From positions 5,856,303 to 5,920,302 of the forward strand of contig NC_081332.1 of NCBI RefSeq assembly GCF_022539665.2: DNA of 64,000 nt, read 5' to 3'. This DNA comes from Daphnia carinata (lineage: Eukaryota > Arthropoda > Branchiopoda > Diplostraca > Daphniidae). The notes under the pieces are model-generated. The model was given only the letters and a program-made list of their open reading frames with translations, ran no database searches and was not told the DNA's origin. A program made the position numbers and the translations under genes. Positions 39,327-51,337 of this stretch are shown here, one piece after another; position 1 is the first letter of the stretch, and every line of letters begins with the position of its first letter.

Positions 39327-42300
39327 TTAAAGCTCGGTCGATGTGGTAGAAGTCAATGCGTTGACTCTTATGGCGTTGCACGATTTACAAAGGACACGTC
39401 CATCAAGCGGGTAACAACCACGTCCTTCAGCTTCAGACGACAGAACTAAATCGCAGTCCTAACGACACAGAACAGTAAGTATATTGCCATTAAAGGAAAT
39501 GTTAACTGGTTTACCTCGCATTTGTAACATTGCACGTGAAAGCTGCGATCAAGAGCAACTACACGAACAGTTTCCTCCTGGCCAGGTTCTGGCATGATAG
39601 GATCGTGACAAACGGAGCAACGAGGGGCAAATTTCCTGAAAACAAACCAAATTCCTATTTAATTTATTTCTTCGATAAAAAAACAAATGGAATACCGATA
39701 TATTACTTGTGGAAATCATCAATGCAGTGAATACGGTTGGCGGCATCAACAGTGAACGGAATGCCATCCAGACAGAGGAGGCAAACAATGCAGGTGAAAC
39801 ACTGAGGGTGATAAGGTTTTCCAGTGGCACGCAGGATGCGATCAAGAATCGGCTCGGAGCAAACGCAACATTTCTCTAGGCTATTCTATTTGCCCGTATG
39901 CAGAAAAAAATGAAGAAATTGAGCCCATTTCTTACAGTCAAGTTTTGTTTTCTTTTTCGTGTTTACCAGGTAACATTCTTGACAATGGGGTTCGCCATCG
40001 ACCGCGTAGAACGGCTTTCCTTGCAGACGGCAGTTGCAGATACGGCAGGTGAAACATGCTATGTGGAACACACGGTCCATGGCCGTGCAACCGGAGCCTT
40101 CACCCACGACCTTCAGACCGCAATCGGCACACATTCCTGACGTCGTCGAGAGAGAGAGAGAGAAGAAAACCAGCATGAGTATGTAAACAGCAAAGGGCCG
40201 GGCCAGGCATAAAGCCGAAAGAGGAAAAAATATCAGCGTCCTTGACGTGGATATTTATGCTCCGAATAAGTTTTTCGTGCCACATGCCCAAGTCAACAAT
40301 ATTGTCTATCGCAAGGGCAGTAAAAAAAATGGCCAGTTCAAAGTGGCTGGATTTTAAGAGCCACTTGTGGCTGAAAAACTGGAATTTGTCTTTCCGTACG
40401 CACTTCACTAATCATGCGACGATGGTTGATAGAATACTGACCGAAGAATTCCGGGTCAGCAGCATTATCCATAGACTGGACGAGCAAATTGGTGAGTGCG
40501 TCGACTTCTTCTTCTTGTACGGGCGATGTGGCTCCCTTGTTGGCGTGACCGGTCTGAGGTTTCAGGGCAGCCGCAGCAGCGGATCCTCCACCGACGGATC
40601 CGCCGTAGGAGGTACTGCTACTGCTACCGCCGTAAGGCGGATAGGGAGACGTCGTGTAGTGCGACGGACGAGTCAGGCTCGACATGCTGCCAGCGGGACT
40701 GTGATGATGGTTTCGCGGTTGAATCGGCTCGTACAGCGACTCGTAGTTCGATGCCTGATCATCAATACCCCATCGTGAAATGGAATCAAAACAAACAAAA
40801 AAATATTAGCACCCTACAGTTTGAAATCATCCTGAGCACACAACTGATACCGAGCGTGAAAACAAGGAGGTTTAACAGCACAGGTGTTTTGATGTCGAAT
40901 AAAAAAGGAAATCCAAAAATTTAGGATATCAACCGGAAAGAATTGGGTTAGTGACTGAATGAGTCGAGGAATGGAGCCCGTTCCAGCAACAAGTAGTCCG
41001 AAATCCGCGTGCCAAACCACTGAGCCAAAAAGGTGACACGCTCACCAGAGAGGGGGCCAAACACGTAATCAAGTGCGGGAAACATTTTAGAAGCGCACGG
41101 ATCTTTGCTCGGCTACGTTTCACTCGAGTACGAGAGACCCTCTAGATGCTCCCAACTCCTCCTTCTGTTCCTCCCACCACCTCAGCGCGGCACGCGGAGC
41201 TCCAACTTTTGCTGCCATATAAGTCGCGCTGCGCGCAGTCTATCTCTTTTTCTTTCTTTAAATTCTTTTTTTAACGTGCCTGTTTGCATTCGGACTATGG
41301 GCCCATTCCTTGATGGAAGGTGAGAGAGAAAATTCACAAAATTCAACTATTCAAGAGAGGATTTGAACCAACCATTTTCGGGACACGGTCCAAAAGCAAC
41401 ATACTGAATGGCGAGTTTAGTGGACAGGCTAGGAATCCGTCGTCAAGCACATTTGATAAGAATAGCTCATCAAACAAAAAAACTGATAACAAATAAGTTG
41501 TAAAAAATTCCATTTCCTAAAACGTAACATACAGAACTGCAGTTGGTGGTTTTGCTTTTACCCAGCTGTTATGTACACTAGAAGGCGAGAGCAAAAAAAA
41601 AATGGAAGATTGCAATGCAAGTGAGTTTGCTCACCCGCTGTCCTAAAATTCTTGTAAGGGAACTCTCGTTTTTGGTCGCCTAAATTATTTATAGCTCCCG
41701 CTGCTCGTTTGCAGGGGCGAGCGATATACAAAACGTCCGCTTGTGGCTGCCTGTCAACACTTGGGGTCCCTTTTTTTTCTACAATCTTCTTTTCAAATGT
41801 AATCGATGCCGAACGGCTGTTGATAGCAAACCTTCACATTTTGTTTGGGTTAATAAGGTCGCAAACGTAATGACGCAATCCATCCACACGAGACACCATG
41901 AATCACCTTCGGCCAAGTGTCGTGCGAATCAAGCCAAATTCTTGGTAATCGTGCGCCAGCAAAAATGAAACGTCCCGCCTCTTAAAGAGTAAAATTTGGC
42001 ATGTTTTTTAAGATTGGAACGAGCAGAAAGAAACTATGAGGGAAGATAAACAACCATCGCTCCGTATAAACCAAGGTCGAAAAGCGAAAACTCTCTAGCA
42101 ACCTTGACGGCGACTCGTTATTCCGATCGGATAGGTGAGTCTGCCCACCACTATTTAAGGCAAACGCGTGAGGCCAAGGCAAATAAGTTAGAAATATTTC
42201 ACCAGCTAATGTGTTATAAGTGTGGAAAGAATGAAAGAGAATTATCAAGATGGCGTGACTTTGAAAAGATACAAGACCTGCGATAACGGGGCATAGTTGC

Positions 42301-42904
42301 TAGTCGATCCTGTTGTCGATCCGCAACCAGCTCTCCGCAACTCGGAATAGCTCGAGCTAACTGGAGAAGGGGGTGACGTCACTTCCTCGGCGGAGGGCGG
42401 CGTGGGGAACAGATGCAGATGGTCGCCGCCGACGCCGGAGTAGTAGCCCGACAGATCCGAGGGTAGCGGCGGCGGAGGTAGAGGCAAATCGACGTCGTTG
42501 TCACATGGCGATGCGAAGGCTGGAGGAGGGGGCGGAGGAGGCAAATAAGTTAGTATGGATGATCCTAACTGATGAATGTTGCCATAAATTGGCTCTTCAC
42601 CCTGATGGTAGGTTTCCACATTTTCGTAGTTGCTTGACGAACTGAAACTTGTTATCAGACTGCCATCAGCATTGTGAGTTTTAAGCAGAGTACTAAATGA
42701 TGGTTCAAGACAACTGGAAACACTAGAACTTTTGGGGACAATAGGCACTTGGGGTTGTGCTTTATATTGGGGTTTAGGAGCTACAGAAGGACCAAACTTT
42801 CTTAAACTGTCGGGTGACATTTCATAACTTGTTTGACTGGGAATGTTAACATCACTTGAAACACCTAGTCGGGAAAATTGCTTTTCAATTGGAATGCTAG
42901 CCAT
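39327..42904 (-). CDS. Zyxin/LPP-family LIM protein of focal adhesions
   Basis: Six exons, 5' to 3': 42904-42278, 40754-40442, 40136-39967, 39885-39707, 39635-39515 and 39458-39327; about 513 residues. The N-terminal half is proline-rich and disordered, with polyproline stretches such as [14 protein letters not shown] (Ena/VASP-binding-like) and [10 protein letters not shown], followed by an S/G-rich part and a leucine-rich segment ([11 protein letters not shown]) like the family's nuclear export signal. Three C-terminal LIM domains follow: [15 protein letters not shown]..., [18 protein letters not shown]... and [16 protein letters not shown].... It fits zyxin, LPP or TRIP6; fly has a single Zyx, so one orthologue for all three is likely. 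Intron 1 is 1.5 kb, unusually long for this window. Confidence 0.9.
40960..41035 (-). mobile_element. tRNA-derived SINE-like head in zyxin intron 1
   Basis: On the minus strand the segment has a perfect pol III box A (TGGCTCAGTGG) and, about 60 bp on, a box B-like GGCTCCATTCC with one mismatch to GGTTCNANNCC. It does not fold into a proper cloverleaf. A second box B (GGTTCAAATCC, perfect) lies on the minus strand near 41350-41362. Intron location and imperfect folding point to SINE relics. Confidence 0.4.
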
Positions 42905-43527
42905 TACGATATTAAAATATTGCAACGGATCCCAGAGTATAGAATAAAAAATGACGAGTGAGACTACAAGGAAAAGCGACCACTCTGCTGACAGAGATTT
43001 TTGGGTGTTTCCAGGTAATGGAATGATTCAGTATGAAAATACAAAGTAATCGGGTTAAGCAAACGCCCAGAAAAATCTATTCTTGAAAGAAAAAAAAATT
43101 AACAATAACACTGATCGTCCATCACCATACATAGATTATAAAAACGTCTTAAGAAACTGCCTGTCAAAATCGAACTGTTCTACACCGCGTAGCGGTCGAA
43201 GTTAAAACCTATCTCTGGACCACACAAAATTTGTGTGCCAATCTGGCTCAACTTAAAATCACACTATTTTGTTTATATAATTTAATAATATTGGTGTACT
43301 AAAAACAATAAAAATACACTAGTTTGACAGCAAATTGTTAAATTTGTAAATTTCATCAAAGTTAGCCATATGGTGTGTTGATCAAGCCCTTATCAGCTCA
43401 AAATCTATTTGGAATGATAATAGGCTACCTGTTAACGGGATTTGTATCAGTGAACCGTCTTACCTCGCCGTCGTTTACTTGAAGTTTCCGTATTTTGCCT
43501 CGACAACTTAATTACAAGTTGTTGGAA
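42905..43527. promoter_or_regulatory. Divergent promoter region between the zyxin-like gene and CPTP
   Basis: 623 bp separate two outward-facing start codons. No convincing TATA box or known element was picked out by eye; the region is A/T-rich with a few A runs. Confidence 0.45.
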
Positions 43528-44357
43528 ATGTCATCGCCCGAAAAGAAGTTTGATCTTGACTATTTGCATGTTAAATTATCTGCAGTTTATGAAAAGTCCC
43601 CTAGACTTGATATGGATTCTTACATCAATGCTTATACAGAATTTAACAAGTATTACTTTATAGTAATTAAGAACTGGCCTTCAGTAAATAAAATAATTAT
43701 GTCATATGATTATGTACCAGGTTTTTTGGTTTAATGGGCACAGTTTTTGGTTTTGTGTCCTCCGATGTGACAAGCAAGCTTGAAATATTACAGGCTTTCA
43801 GGCAAGGCCCCAATGGTCAACATTTTGAAACCATTGAGGACATGATCATATATGAGGAGAACGATAACAAATTTAGTGATTCAAAGTATATATCTGGAAG
43901 TCGTACTTTGTTGCGCCTACATAGAGCTTTATGTAATAACTGTATTACCGAACAATTTTTCTAAATCATCATTTATTAACTTTGCTGCTTCTCTAGTGTT
44001 TATTGCCTTATTTCTGGAAGAGCTATTCAAGCTGAAGTCAGATGATAAGCTTTCAGGAGCTTGTCAGAAAACATACAGTGCCACATTAGGCCAGTATCAT
44101 CCCTGGATTATTCAAAAAGCTGCACTTATGGCAATGTATGCTCTACCTACCAAATTGGGTCTTTTGCAACGGGTAAATATTAAAGTTGTGCATAATGAAA
44201 GCATAAAATACTTATTCAATCTCATCAGATTAAGGGGCCCAATGAAACTGAAGAACACTATGCTGAACTACTTCCTAAAGCTGTAGATGCTATGAAAAAA
44301 GTTTACGATAAAACCCAAAAATTATACCAGGACCACAACATACTTGAGCTGCCTTAA
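43528..44357 (+). CDS. CPTP: Ceramide-1-phosphate transfer protein (GLTP fold)
   Basis: Four exons: 43528-43649, 43721-43932, 43997-44172 and 44229-44357; about 212 residues, the family length. The motifs are MGTVFGFVSSDVTSKLEILQ (Asp and Lys of the headgroup site), SGSRTLLRLHRAL (arginines that contact phosphate), YHPWIIQKAALMAMYALPTK (conserved His) and the end YDKTQKLYQDHNILELP. In the family it moves ceramide-1-phosphate between membranes in the cytosol. It is closer to CPTP than to GLTP because of the RTLLRLHRAL region and the C-terminal LYxxHxxLxLP end. The start at 43528 is the first ATG in frame; upstream frame residues are not family-like. Confidence 0.93.
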
Positions 44358-44660
44358 AGTTTTCAGGTGTTTCCATACCATAAGCAAGTAATACCCAGCA
44401 ATTGTGTACGTTGACTTTTTCGATTGTTTTTTTGTTGACTTGTTAAAAATGCTTTGACTAGACCAAAGAAAAAATAACAATTCTGTCAACAACAAAGTAT
44501 GGGGGGGGGTGTTGGCTTGTGTTAAGTTAAGATAAAATGCAGTTAACCATTTTAGGTCTAAATTGTATTTTTTTAGACCAATTCTTTTAATATTTACAGA
44601 CCTTCAAGGACTATTGGCTGTCTACTGCTTTCCTTCTATTTTAGGTGGAAAATCATGACC

Positions 44661-45498
44661 TTAGTTTGATCCTGACATTTCTAGATCAGTCTGAGCATTG
44701 TCGCGAATAGACCTTTCATGGCGTGAGCTAACAGGTTGATAGTAATACGCCTGGGTATCTTGTTTTTCTTCCATTTTCTGCTTAATTCGCTTTTCAGCTT
44801 GCCTAATAATTTCAAAATCAACAATAATAGAATTTATCTAGGCCGTATAACATCCTTAATTTACTTACCTCAGCTTCTGCTCATACTCAACTTCATAAAT
44901 GTGATGACACATAATTTCATATTCCTGTTGGTAACTTTTGTGAACATGCTTGGCCAGCCAGCGGGTGATTGGATGCTTCAAAGAAAACACAATTCAAGCT
45001 ATTTATGTAGAAAATGATACAAAATCATTTAAATACCCACCGGAAAGTATTCGTGAGCTTCAGGGACATACCCTTCGGGTATTTCAGCTAATCTGGCAGG
45101 GCCAATAAAAACATTGACATAGGTGATTACAAAGGCTGCAGGGATGGCTCCTAACATAATATAGAAATGCATGAAATCCTTGAATCGATTCCATGACCAC
45201 CTTGACGGTTTGATGTGCATGGTACGATGTTCGCTCATCTGCCTTACGACTTCTATTAGAAATAGAAAACATGTTATTAATTAACCAAAATACTAAAGAA
45301 TATGACCAATTGGTTATTGCTTATATGCACGGTTTTGCTACCTAAATTTAAGTTGTATATTAATTAATAACAAAACACAAGTTACTTACGAAGGGCGTTA
45401 TTGGGGTTTGAGCGTAACACCAAAATTCCCTGATTAATTGCATTTTTCGGCAAATTAACCTTACTCGCAAAAGCTCTCAACAAGCTGAAGGCAGCCAT
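44661..45498 (-). CDS. NDUFB5: NADH dehydrogenase 1 beta subcomplex subunit 5 (complex I)
   Basis: Four exons, 5' to 3': 45498-45390, 45252-45041, 44975-44869 and 44802-44661; 189 residues, the same as the human protein. The diagnostic core is HIKPSRWSWNRFKDFMHFYI followed by a membrane helix, then VNVFIGPARLAEIPEGYVPE and HEYFPHPITRWLAK. The N-terminus (MAAFSLLRAFASKVNLPK) looks like a mitochondrial presequence: basic, no acidic residues. It is a supernumerary inner-membrane subunit of respiratory complex I. It converges on CPTP with 303 bp between stop codons. Confidence 0.95.
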
Positions 45499-45710
45499 TT
45501 CAACTCAGTCGTCTCAACGAGGTTGCTGCACTACAACACGAAATTGCAGCGCCACTTTAAAAAGGTGAGGCAAATGTGTAATACTCTCTCGCCAAAAAAT
45601 ATTTGTTTTAGAATGGAGTAAAAGTTAATAGCTTGTATTTACGAACATAACAATTGTAAAAATACCATTCTGATATTTTTTTTTTTTCTTGACATCTATT
45701 TAGCGTTGAA

Positions 45711-47267
45711 CTACCTCTTGCTGAGGCAGCCGCCTACGATGGAACCAACTACGATGATTACGATCCCAGCAATGATGGAAATAATTATTATACGTTTCTG
45801 TAAAATAAAAATCATTTTATCTTGACTTAGCAACAAAGATATTTACAGTCTAACCCATCGTAGACGCTTTATATATATATTTGCTTTTTTCGTATGTTGG
45901 GCAGCTTTCCCAACAAATTCAACAGCATTTTCCACGTTGTAGGCAATACGATCGATCAAATCTCCCTTTAATTAATTTAAATTTTTTAAGCTCTCAAATT
46001 TTTATGAAGAACTGAATGATGCGTATACCTGGTTGTTAACCAACACCGCCATATCATTGAACAAGGAGTTCAGTTCAAGTATTGACAGTTCTAACTTCAA
46101 CAAATCTTTATGGCGAGCCTCAATATCGCCCAAAATTTGCCGTGCTTGCGCGGTTTCAGATAAAATCTGGAAACACAAAGCTAATCAACTGAAATTTTGA
46201 TGATCACGTTATCATACTTCTTGGGTAAAAATGGATGGATTGCTTTCTTCTAGCATTTTTTCCAACTTCTCGTCGCTTGTTGCATGCCCAGCTAGATAAA
46301 AGCATTAGTTTGAATTTTTAATTCACAAAATATTATTAATAACAAGTCCTGCAAGATATCAATAGAATAATAACAGTTCTCTAATTACCGATTTCTAATT
46401 GCCGTTGGAATCGCTCTTTACATCTTTGGCGATGCTCGTCCTGTATAACATTACATTCGACCATGACTTCAACAAAATTTCTGGTTAAAGTTTCATATTG
46501 CATTTCGCGTATCCGAGGCTCTGCAGATGTTGGATTATCTTTCCGTGCACGCTCTATTTCTATTTTGAAATCTTGAATTTCACCATAATGACCGTTAAAA
46601 CGCGTTCCACACTTAAGTCAATTCTGTACCTTTAAGTCTTTGTTGGATTCCTTTGGCCACCTTCTTTATAGAATTTATCAAGTCATCAAGTTCTTTCCTT
46701 GCTCCTAATAAAAAGACACATTGCTTGTTATTTAATGAACGATTTGGAAAATTTACGTTAATTTTATTATTCGCATACCGTCACTAATCACTGGTGCCGA
46801 CAAGATTGTGCTCTGTTTCTTTTTAACTTCCTGCACCGTTGTTTTCAACCAATCGATCTGTTCCCGTACCTTGCAAGCCTTGCACCAGCAACGCCCCATC
46901 GTTCAAAACACAACATTAGGTCAAAAAGGAAAAAGTCCTTTCAACTATTACGAAACAAAGCAATTGCAAAATTTACATCAGTCAAAAAATCGTTTAGATA
47001 CGTGCACTCCATAAGAAGTCTGTAACCGAAATCCAGGGCACTGTCGTCAGGAAATCCATCGTTTTCGACCGTACTCCCTCGCCGCTTACAAACCTACAAG
47101 CTAATTTCATTAGAACAAAAAAGAAATTTTCTGGGCACATAGAAACAAAAAATTAAGATGTCTGTTTTCAAGAATATTTGCTTCAACTTTTTAGAATAGG
47201 AAAAATGAGATACATAACAGCGATGAAAACATACCGCTTGCAGATCAGCCAAGCGGTCCTTGGTCAT
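45711..47267 (-). CDS. Syntaxin-1-like Qa-SNARE
   Basis: Nine exons, 5' to 3': 47267-47235, 47093-46977, 46869-46779, 46704-46630, 46571-46389, 46291-46218, 46166-46029, 45965-45855 and 45797-45711; about 302 residues. It starts [11 protein letters not shown], as syntaxin-1 does; then the Habc region ([33 protein letters not shown]), the SNARE motif with its zero-layer Gln in [20 protein letters not shown], and a C-terminal membrane anchor ([20 protein letters not shown]) ending in basic CLSKR. The SNARE helix drives vesicle fusion at the plasma membrane. Exon 2 ([20 protein letters not shown]...) differs from the short acidic linker of canonical syntaxin-1, and the SNARE end is less conserved, so this may be a syntaxin-1 paralogue rather than the neuronal orthologue. 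Confidence 0.88.
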
Positions 47268-47749
47268 TTTTCTAAGGGTAAGACACTGAAACAAATGCGT
47301 TAATGCTACAGGGAAAACAGGAGACGGATATGTTGATTTAGCGGTTATCATTATAGCTAAACCGCCATCTGTCGGAGTGAAGAAATGACGCAGCTGCCGT
47401 ACCCGCATTTCCGTATACTATCGCTGCCATAAAGCAACGTATCCTACCATATTGGCGAAGTGCATTTTTATTACACAATGGCAACTCAAAAATTAGGAAA
47501 AAAGAGAGGAAAAAACGGTGCTGAAAAGTAGAAATGTCCGATAGACGATGGCATTCACACATGATCAAATAAAGGGAAATAACAAACATATAGAAGACGA
47601 AAAAAGTCGAAAAATGCACACATTCAGATAAAAGGGACGAAAAACTTTAAAAGCGCACGAGAAACAAAAAATATTAAATTCTGAGGATTTTTGAATTTTT
47701 TAAACCAATGACTTAACACAACACTACCGCTGTTGCGAAATGGTTCATG

Positions 47750-50106
47750 CTAAAATTTGCCACACGGGAGTCCGTCGCTGCAGGATTGACATAATTCCGG
47801 TTTATGAGGTGTTCGTGGTTTACCTAGGAGAATAACGAATAATGTTGCAACTCATGGAATAATATGAATTGTAAAATTTACCTCCTCGCAAGCCACGGAC
47901 TACCTTATCCAGAGGCCTACCATAGAATTTTTCAGCCACTTTAGAGTAAAGGTTCCACATGGCATTCGCAATTTCTTCCGGATACCAAAGCGGTGTCTCG
48001 AATGCCTATAATGAAAAGGTCCATTAGCTCAAACAATTACAATTTTTTGTTAAAGATTGAAAATATATATATATATACTCCTGATGTGCAGCGTTCGCAT
48101 TTTTGGCCGTACAACTTGAAGACCACTTCTCCTCTGGCAAATCCACTTTCAATTCCATGGAGCATTCGAAACCAAAAAACGACACGCCCCTGCATTGAAG
48201 TCCATCCATGATTGGCCTGCTAGATACACCAACCCCAAGTGATAAAAATTTATTTAATTATTTTCAAAACTCTCTGGACAAACTGTAACTTACTTCGCAA
48301 TTAAAACGAACTTTGGCGGAATGGATAACCGTTTCCCAAGGCGTTCCTTTCCCATCGTCATCCGGAGGCTTTTCAACGGGTTTTAACGTCCACAGGTGAT
48401 TGTTTTCAAATAGCTCGATAAACAGCCACATGAAAGCGTTTTTCCAAAATCTTTCCAATCCACTATGAAATAAAGAAACAGAAAAAGAATAAATGAACAA
48501 GAAAAGTCATATGTTGTCGGGCGTCGGATGCCTAAACTACCCGTAAGGATCGCCGGAGAATGTAGAGGAAGGGATGAAGTACACACCACGTTCGGATTTG
48601 AAGTTTGCCAGAAGAGATTGAACAAACTCTTGAGAATTTCTAAACTTTTGTCTACCATTTAGATTGATAGCTGTAGGAAGCTGATATCCGCTGGGGTAGT
48701 TAACAACAAAGTAGTACGGTTGGACAGGTACAATCATTGGGTACAGGGGTGACCACTGGAACGAAACAATGTTGCGTATCATCGTGACGCCAGGTGACAT
48801 GGAATTACGCTAAGAGGACGCACGCGACACCGTTCATACTTTGCAAATGACTGACCATTAGGAGAAGAAAATTCTAGGGCAAGCAAAAAGAACGCAATCT
48901 GGATGCCACAAACAGCGGGGATTTCCCCGAAAAACGCCCCGCAGGTTTCGTTTTTCAATATCGAGTCAAACAGGTATTTAGCAACTAGTACGGGAAAAGG
49001 TTCGTTCACGCAGGTAAGCATAGAAAATATTGAGCATAATTTAAACCAGAAAACTCAACACTTTCGAAGATACGGTCAAATTAGGAAACCGAACGTGTTT
49101 GGGGGATGCCATGACCATGTGAGAAAAGGCCAATTGCTAAATTTCCATTTGAAACGAGGAAATTGCAGCTTGTTACTACCCAACTACCTGCACGAGAACG
49201 TAAAAACTAGATCTGATTTGTTTATTTTTTAAACAAACGACATGTTTAAATAAACTAAGGAAATCCAAAATAACGTCGATCAGCCTTCGAAATGGCAAGA
49301 TAGAATGGACGTATTTCGGTATCATTTGGAATTGACGTTAATAGTGCAAGGTTGACATTTGGTAACTAAACAGTCCAAGGACGGAATTTATTGTTCACTT
49401 TCTCGGGTGACAATGCTTATGCAAAAGTAGAAATTGCAGCTGCAAAGTTGTCTGCCCTATCGATTTACTAATAATGAAACTACTTACAAATACGTTTCCC
49501 GCGGCAATTTGGAAAGCAGTGCAATTTAAACCATTTTCGCGTGACTAAAGTAAATATTTCGAACACACTTACTATGGTAATGGATTCCAACCAGGTAATG
49601 GAACGGGTGGCGGTGCAGTTTTTGGAAACCGCCAAATCTTGTCATCACTATTTTCTATTCTGAAAGCGAGTTTTTTGGATGACAAAGATGTCGTCGGTGA
49701 TGATTCCAGACTACTGCAACTATCGCCACCAGGTAGCGATGAAAAGCACGTCATCGCACTTTCCGCAGCTGGTACCGATAAATAGCATGCCATCGAAGTT
49801 TTTGGCGGTAACACATCGAGCATGCAAAATGATGGAGCAACAGCCACAGGCGAGATGGAGTAAGGTGTCCATGATACTTCGTTGGGCCTCCAGCAACAAC
49901 CATCTTGGAAGACATAACTCCAATGACCACCACCAAACATAACTTCTACTGGTAAATATTTATCTGCTGAAAGAAAATAAACATTGCTTCATTAACTCGC
50001 CCCACACAGTCCGATAAAACTGGCATAATGTTGTGGTTTTATATTTACCCATTGGTGGTGCACAATAAGATGGATTTAAGTTGAAAATACTTGATGCAGG
50101 ATACAT
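47750..50106 (-). CDS. 3CxxC-type zinc-finger protein, gene 1 (two alternative 5' parts)
   Basis: Common 3' exons: 48462-48294, 48216-48079, 48005-47882 and 47823-47750. Long form adds 50106-50049 and 49966-49573 (about 318 residues); a second form would start in 48800-48541 (about 254 residues, separate feature). The C-terminal domain fits the zf-3CxxC family: RFNCE, then ANHGWTSMQGRVVFWFRM (invariant His), KLYGQKCERC, LWYPEEIANAM, and the end CQSCSDGLPC. The family includes vertebrate receptor-transporting proteins and many uncharacterised arthropod proteins; zinc binding is expected, the biological role is unknown. The N-terminal half is S/P-rich and disordered. It is paralogous to 51338-52471: the junction PGWNPLPY|GLERFWKNAF parallels PNWEPMPY|GMEQFWQSAF there. 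Confidence 0.82.
48541..48800 (-). CDS. Alternative first coding exon of 3CxxC gene 1
   Basis: An 86-codon open exon beginning at ATG 48800 (MSPGVTMIRNIVSFQWSPLY) and ending ...FSGDPYG before a GTAGTT donor. Its phase (two bases left over) fits the acceptor at 48462 exactly, giving DPYG|GLERFW, as does the upstream exon 49966-49573. So two mutually exclusive 5' parts can feed the same zinc-finger exons. The text MIVPVQPYYFVV resembles VYYPVVPYYIFP of gene 2, which supports it as real coding sequence. An inner Met (MIRN) at 48782 is an alternative start. It may instead be an exon of a separate transcript with its own promoter. Confidence 0.55.
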
Positions 50107-51337
50107 TATGATAATATAGAAAAAAAAATTTTAATAAATTAAAAAACTAAGCGTGGTTAGTTTATGTTCCACATCCCATGACCTTTGAATAACTGAAGAA
50201 TCGGAAAAGTTAGGTTAAGAAGGTCAGGAAGCTCCTCCCATAGAAGGATCATACAAACAAGTTCATTCGTCTACGCCCCACCAGCTCGATCTTGGCCTAG
50301 GTGATTGGTGAAGAACTTATCTACTGAACTTCATCGTCTTAAATTAACTAAAATAAATCTAATTAAAAGATGCGATTAGAGTAAATTTTATTTTAACATT
50401 TCAACTACTGTTTTATTCTGTTAATTTCAATGCTGACGAAGAAAGCCGTGGAACAAGATGCATTTTTCAACGTCATCTTTGTTTTTGACATGAAGTGAAA
50501 ACCAAGCATCGAAGGAAATCTTTGAGGGCAAACATGAAACCGAAACAAAAATGGCCGCTATTACAATGGGAAAAAAACTAGCCAGTTAATTCCAATTAAG
50601 ATTTATTGGTTTAAAAAGTTAGTTGAGGGTGAGGGGTTTCATGTCTTTCCGTAAATTTCTGAGGAAGGCTTATGTCCAACTGTTTAAGGTCTCTCGGGAC
50701 TTGTCAATGTAGAAGGAAGATGACTGTTGAACTTCATGAGAAAGTGAAAGGGGGGAGGTGATCATGTGCTTCTATAATGTTTTTGAAAAGGGGGAAAATG
50801 TTGAAGGTCGCGAAGAAAAAAAAATGTGGAATATCAACAGATGCATCTTTTTTTTTCTTGCACAGAAAAAAACAAATTGTAACGCTTGTATGGATTGTTC
50901 TAGAGACAACTATGACCGAATCAGCCTCTAGGCATAAAATCGTGTGAAGCTTGGAACACCGTGTCTACACAAACATTCCCTTCATTTTGCGTGTTTGCCT
51001 CGTAGCATTATGTAAAACTACATTAGTCTACTCCCATTAATTTTGGAGCGATGCAAAACTACATCAGTCTACTCCAATTGTTTTAAGAGCGGTGCAAAAC
51101 GAAACCACATTAGTCATCTTTCATCTCAAAGTAAAAGAACAGGTTTGAGATTTCTCCATGGTCGATTCAGGAAAATAACAATTAAGATATTCTAATAAAA
51201 ATCATTTGTTTTTATTGGTTCTATAAACCAAACCGACGCACACATAATACAAACAAGTGACTAAAAGATACATGCTGAACACATGATGTTAGAAAAATAA
51301 GAAAAAAAAATAACATTGACTTCTTTTCAATGTTCTA
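50107..51337. other. Spacer between the two 3CxxC genes
   Basis: About 1.2 kb without coding signal. It must hold the promoter of gene 1 (long form) and the 3' flank of gene 2. Near 51005-51120 the phrase ACTACATTAGTCTACTCC and its variants occur three times with spacing of about 55 bp, a short imperfect tandem repeat. Confidence 0.5.

Noticed and set aside
40242-40778. 178-codon plus-strand frame in the zyxin region
   Set aside because: Antisense of the zyxin exon 40754-40442, whose frame joins the LIM domains.
44736-45017. 93-codon plus-strand frame across NDUFB5
   Set aside because: Antisense shadow of NDUFB5 exons.
49679-49942. Plus-strand frame opposite 3CxxC gene 1 exon 2
   Set aside because: Shadow of the minus-strand exon, which has the correct splice phase and a paralogue.
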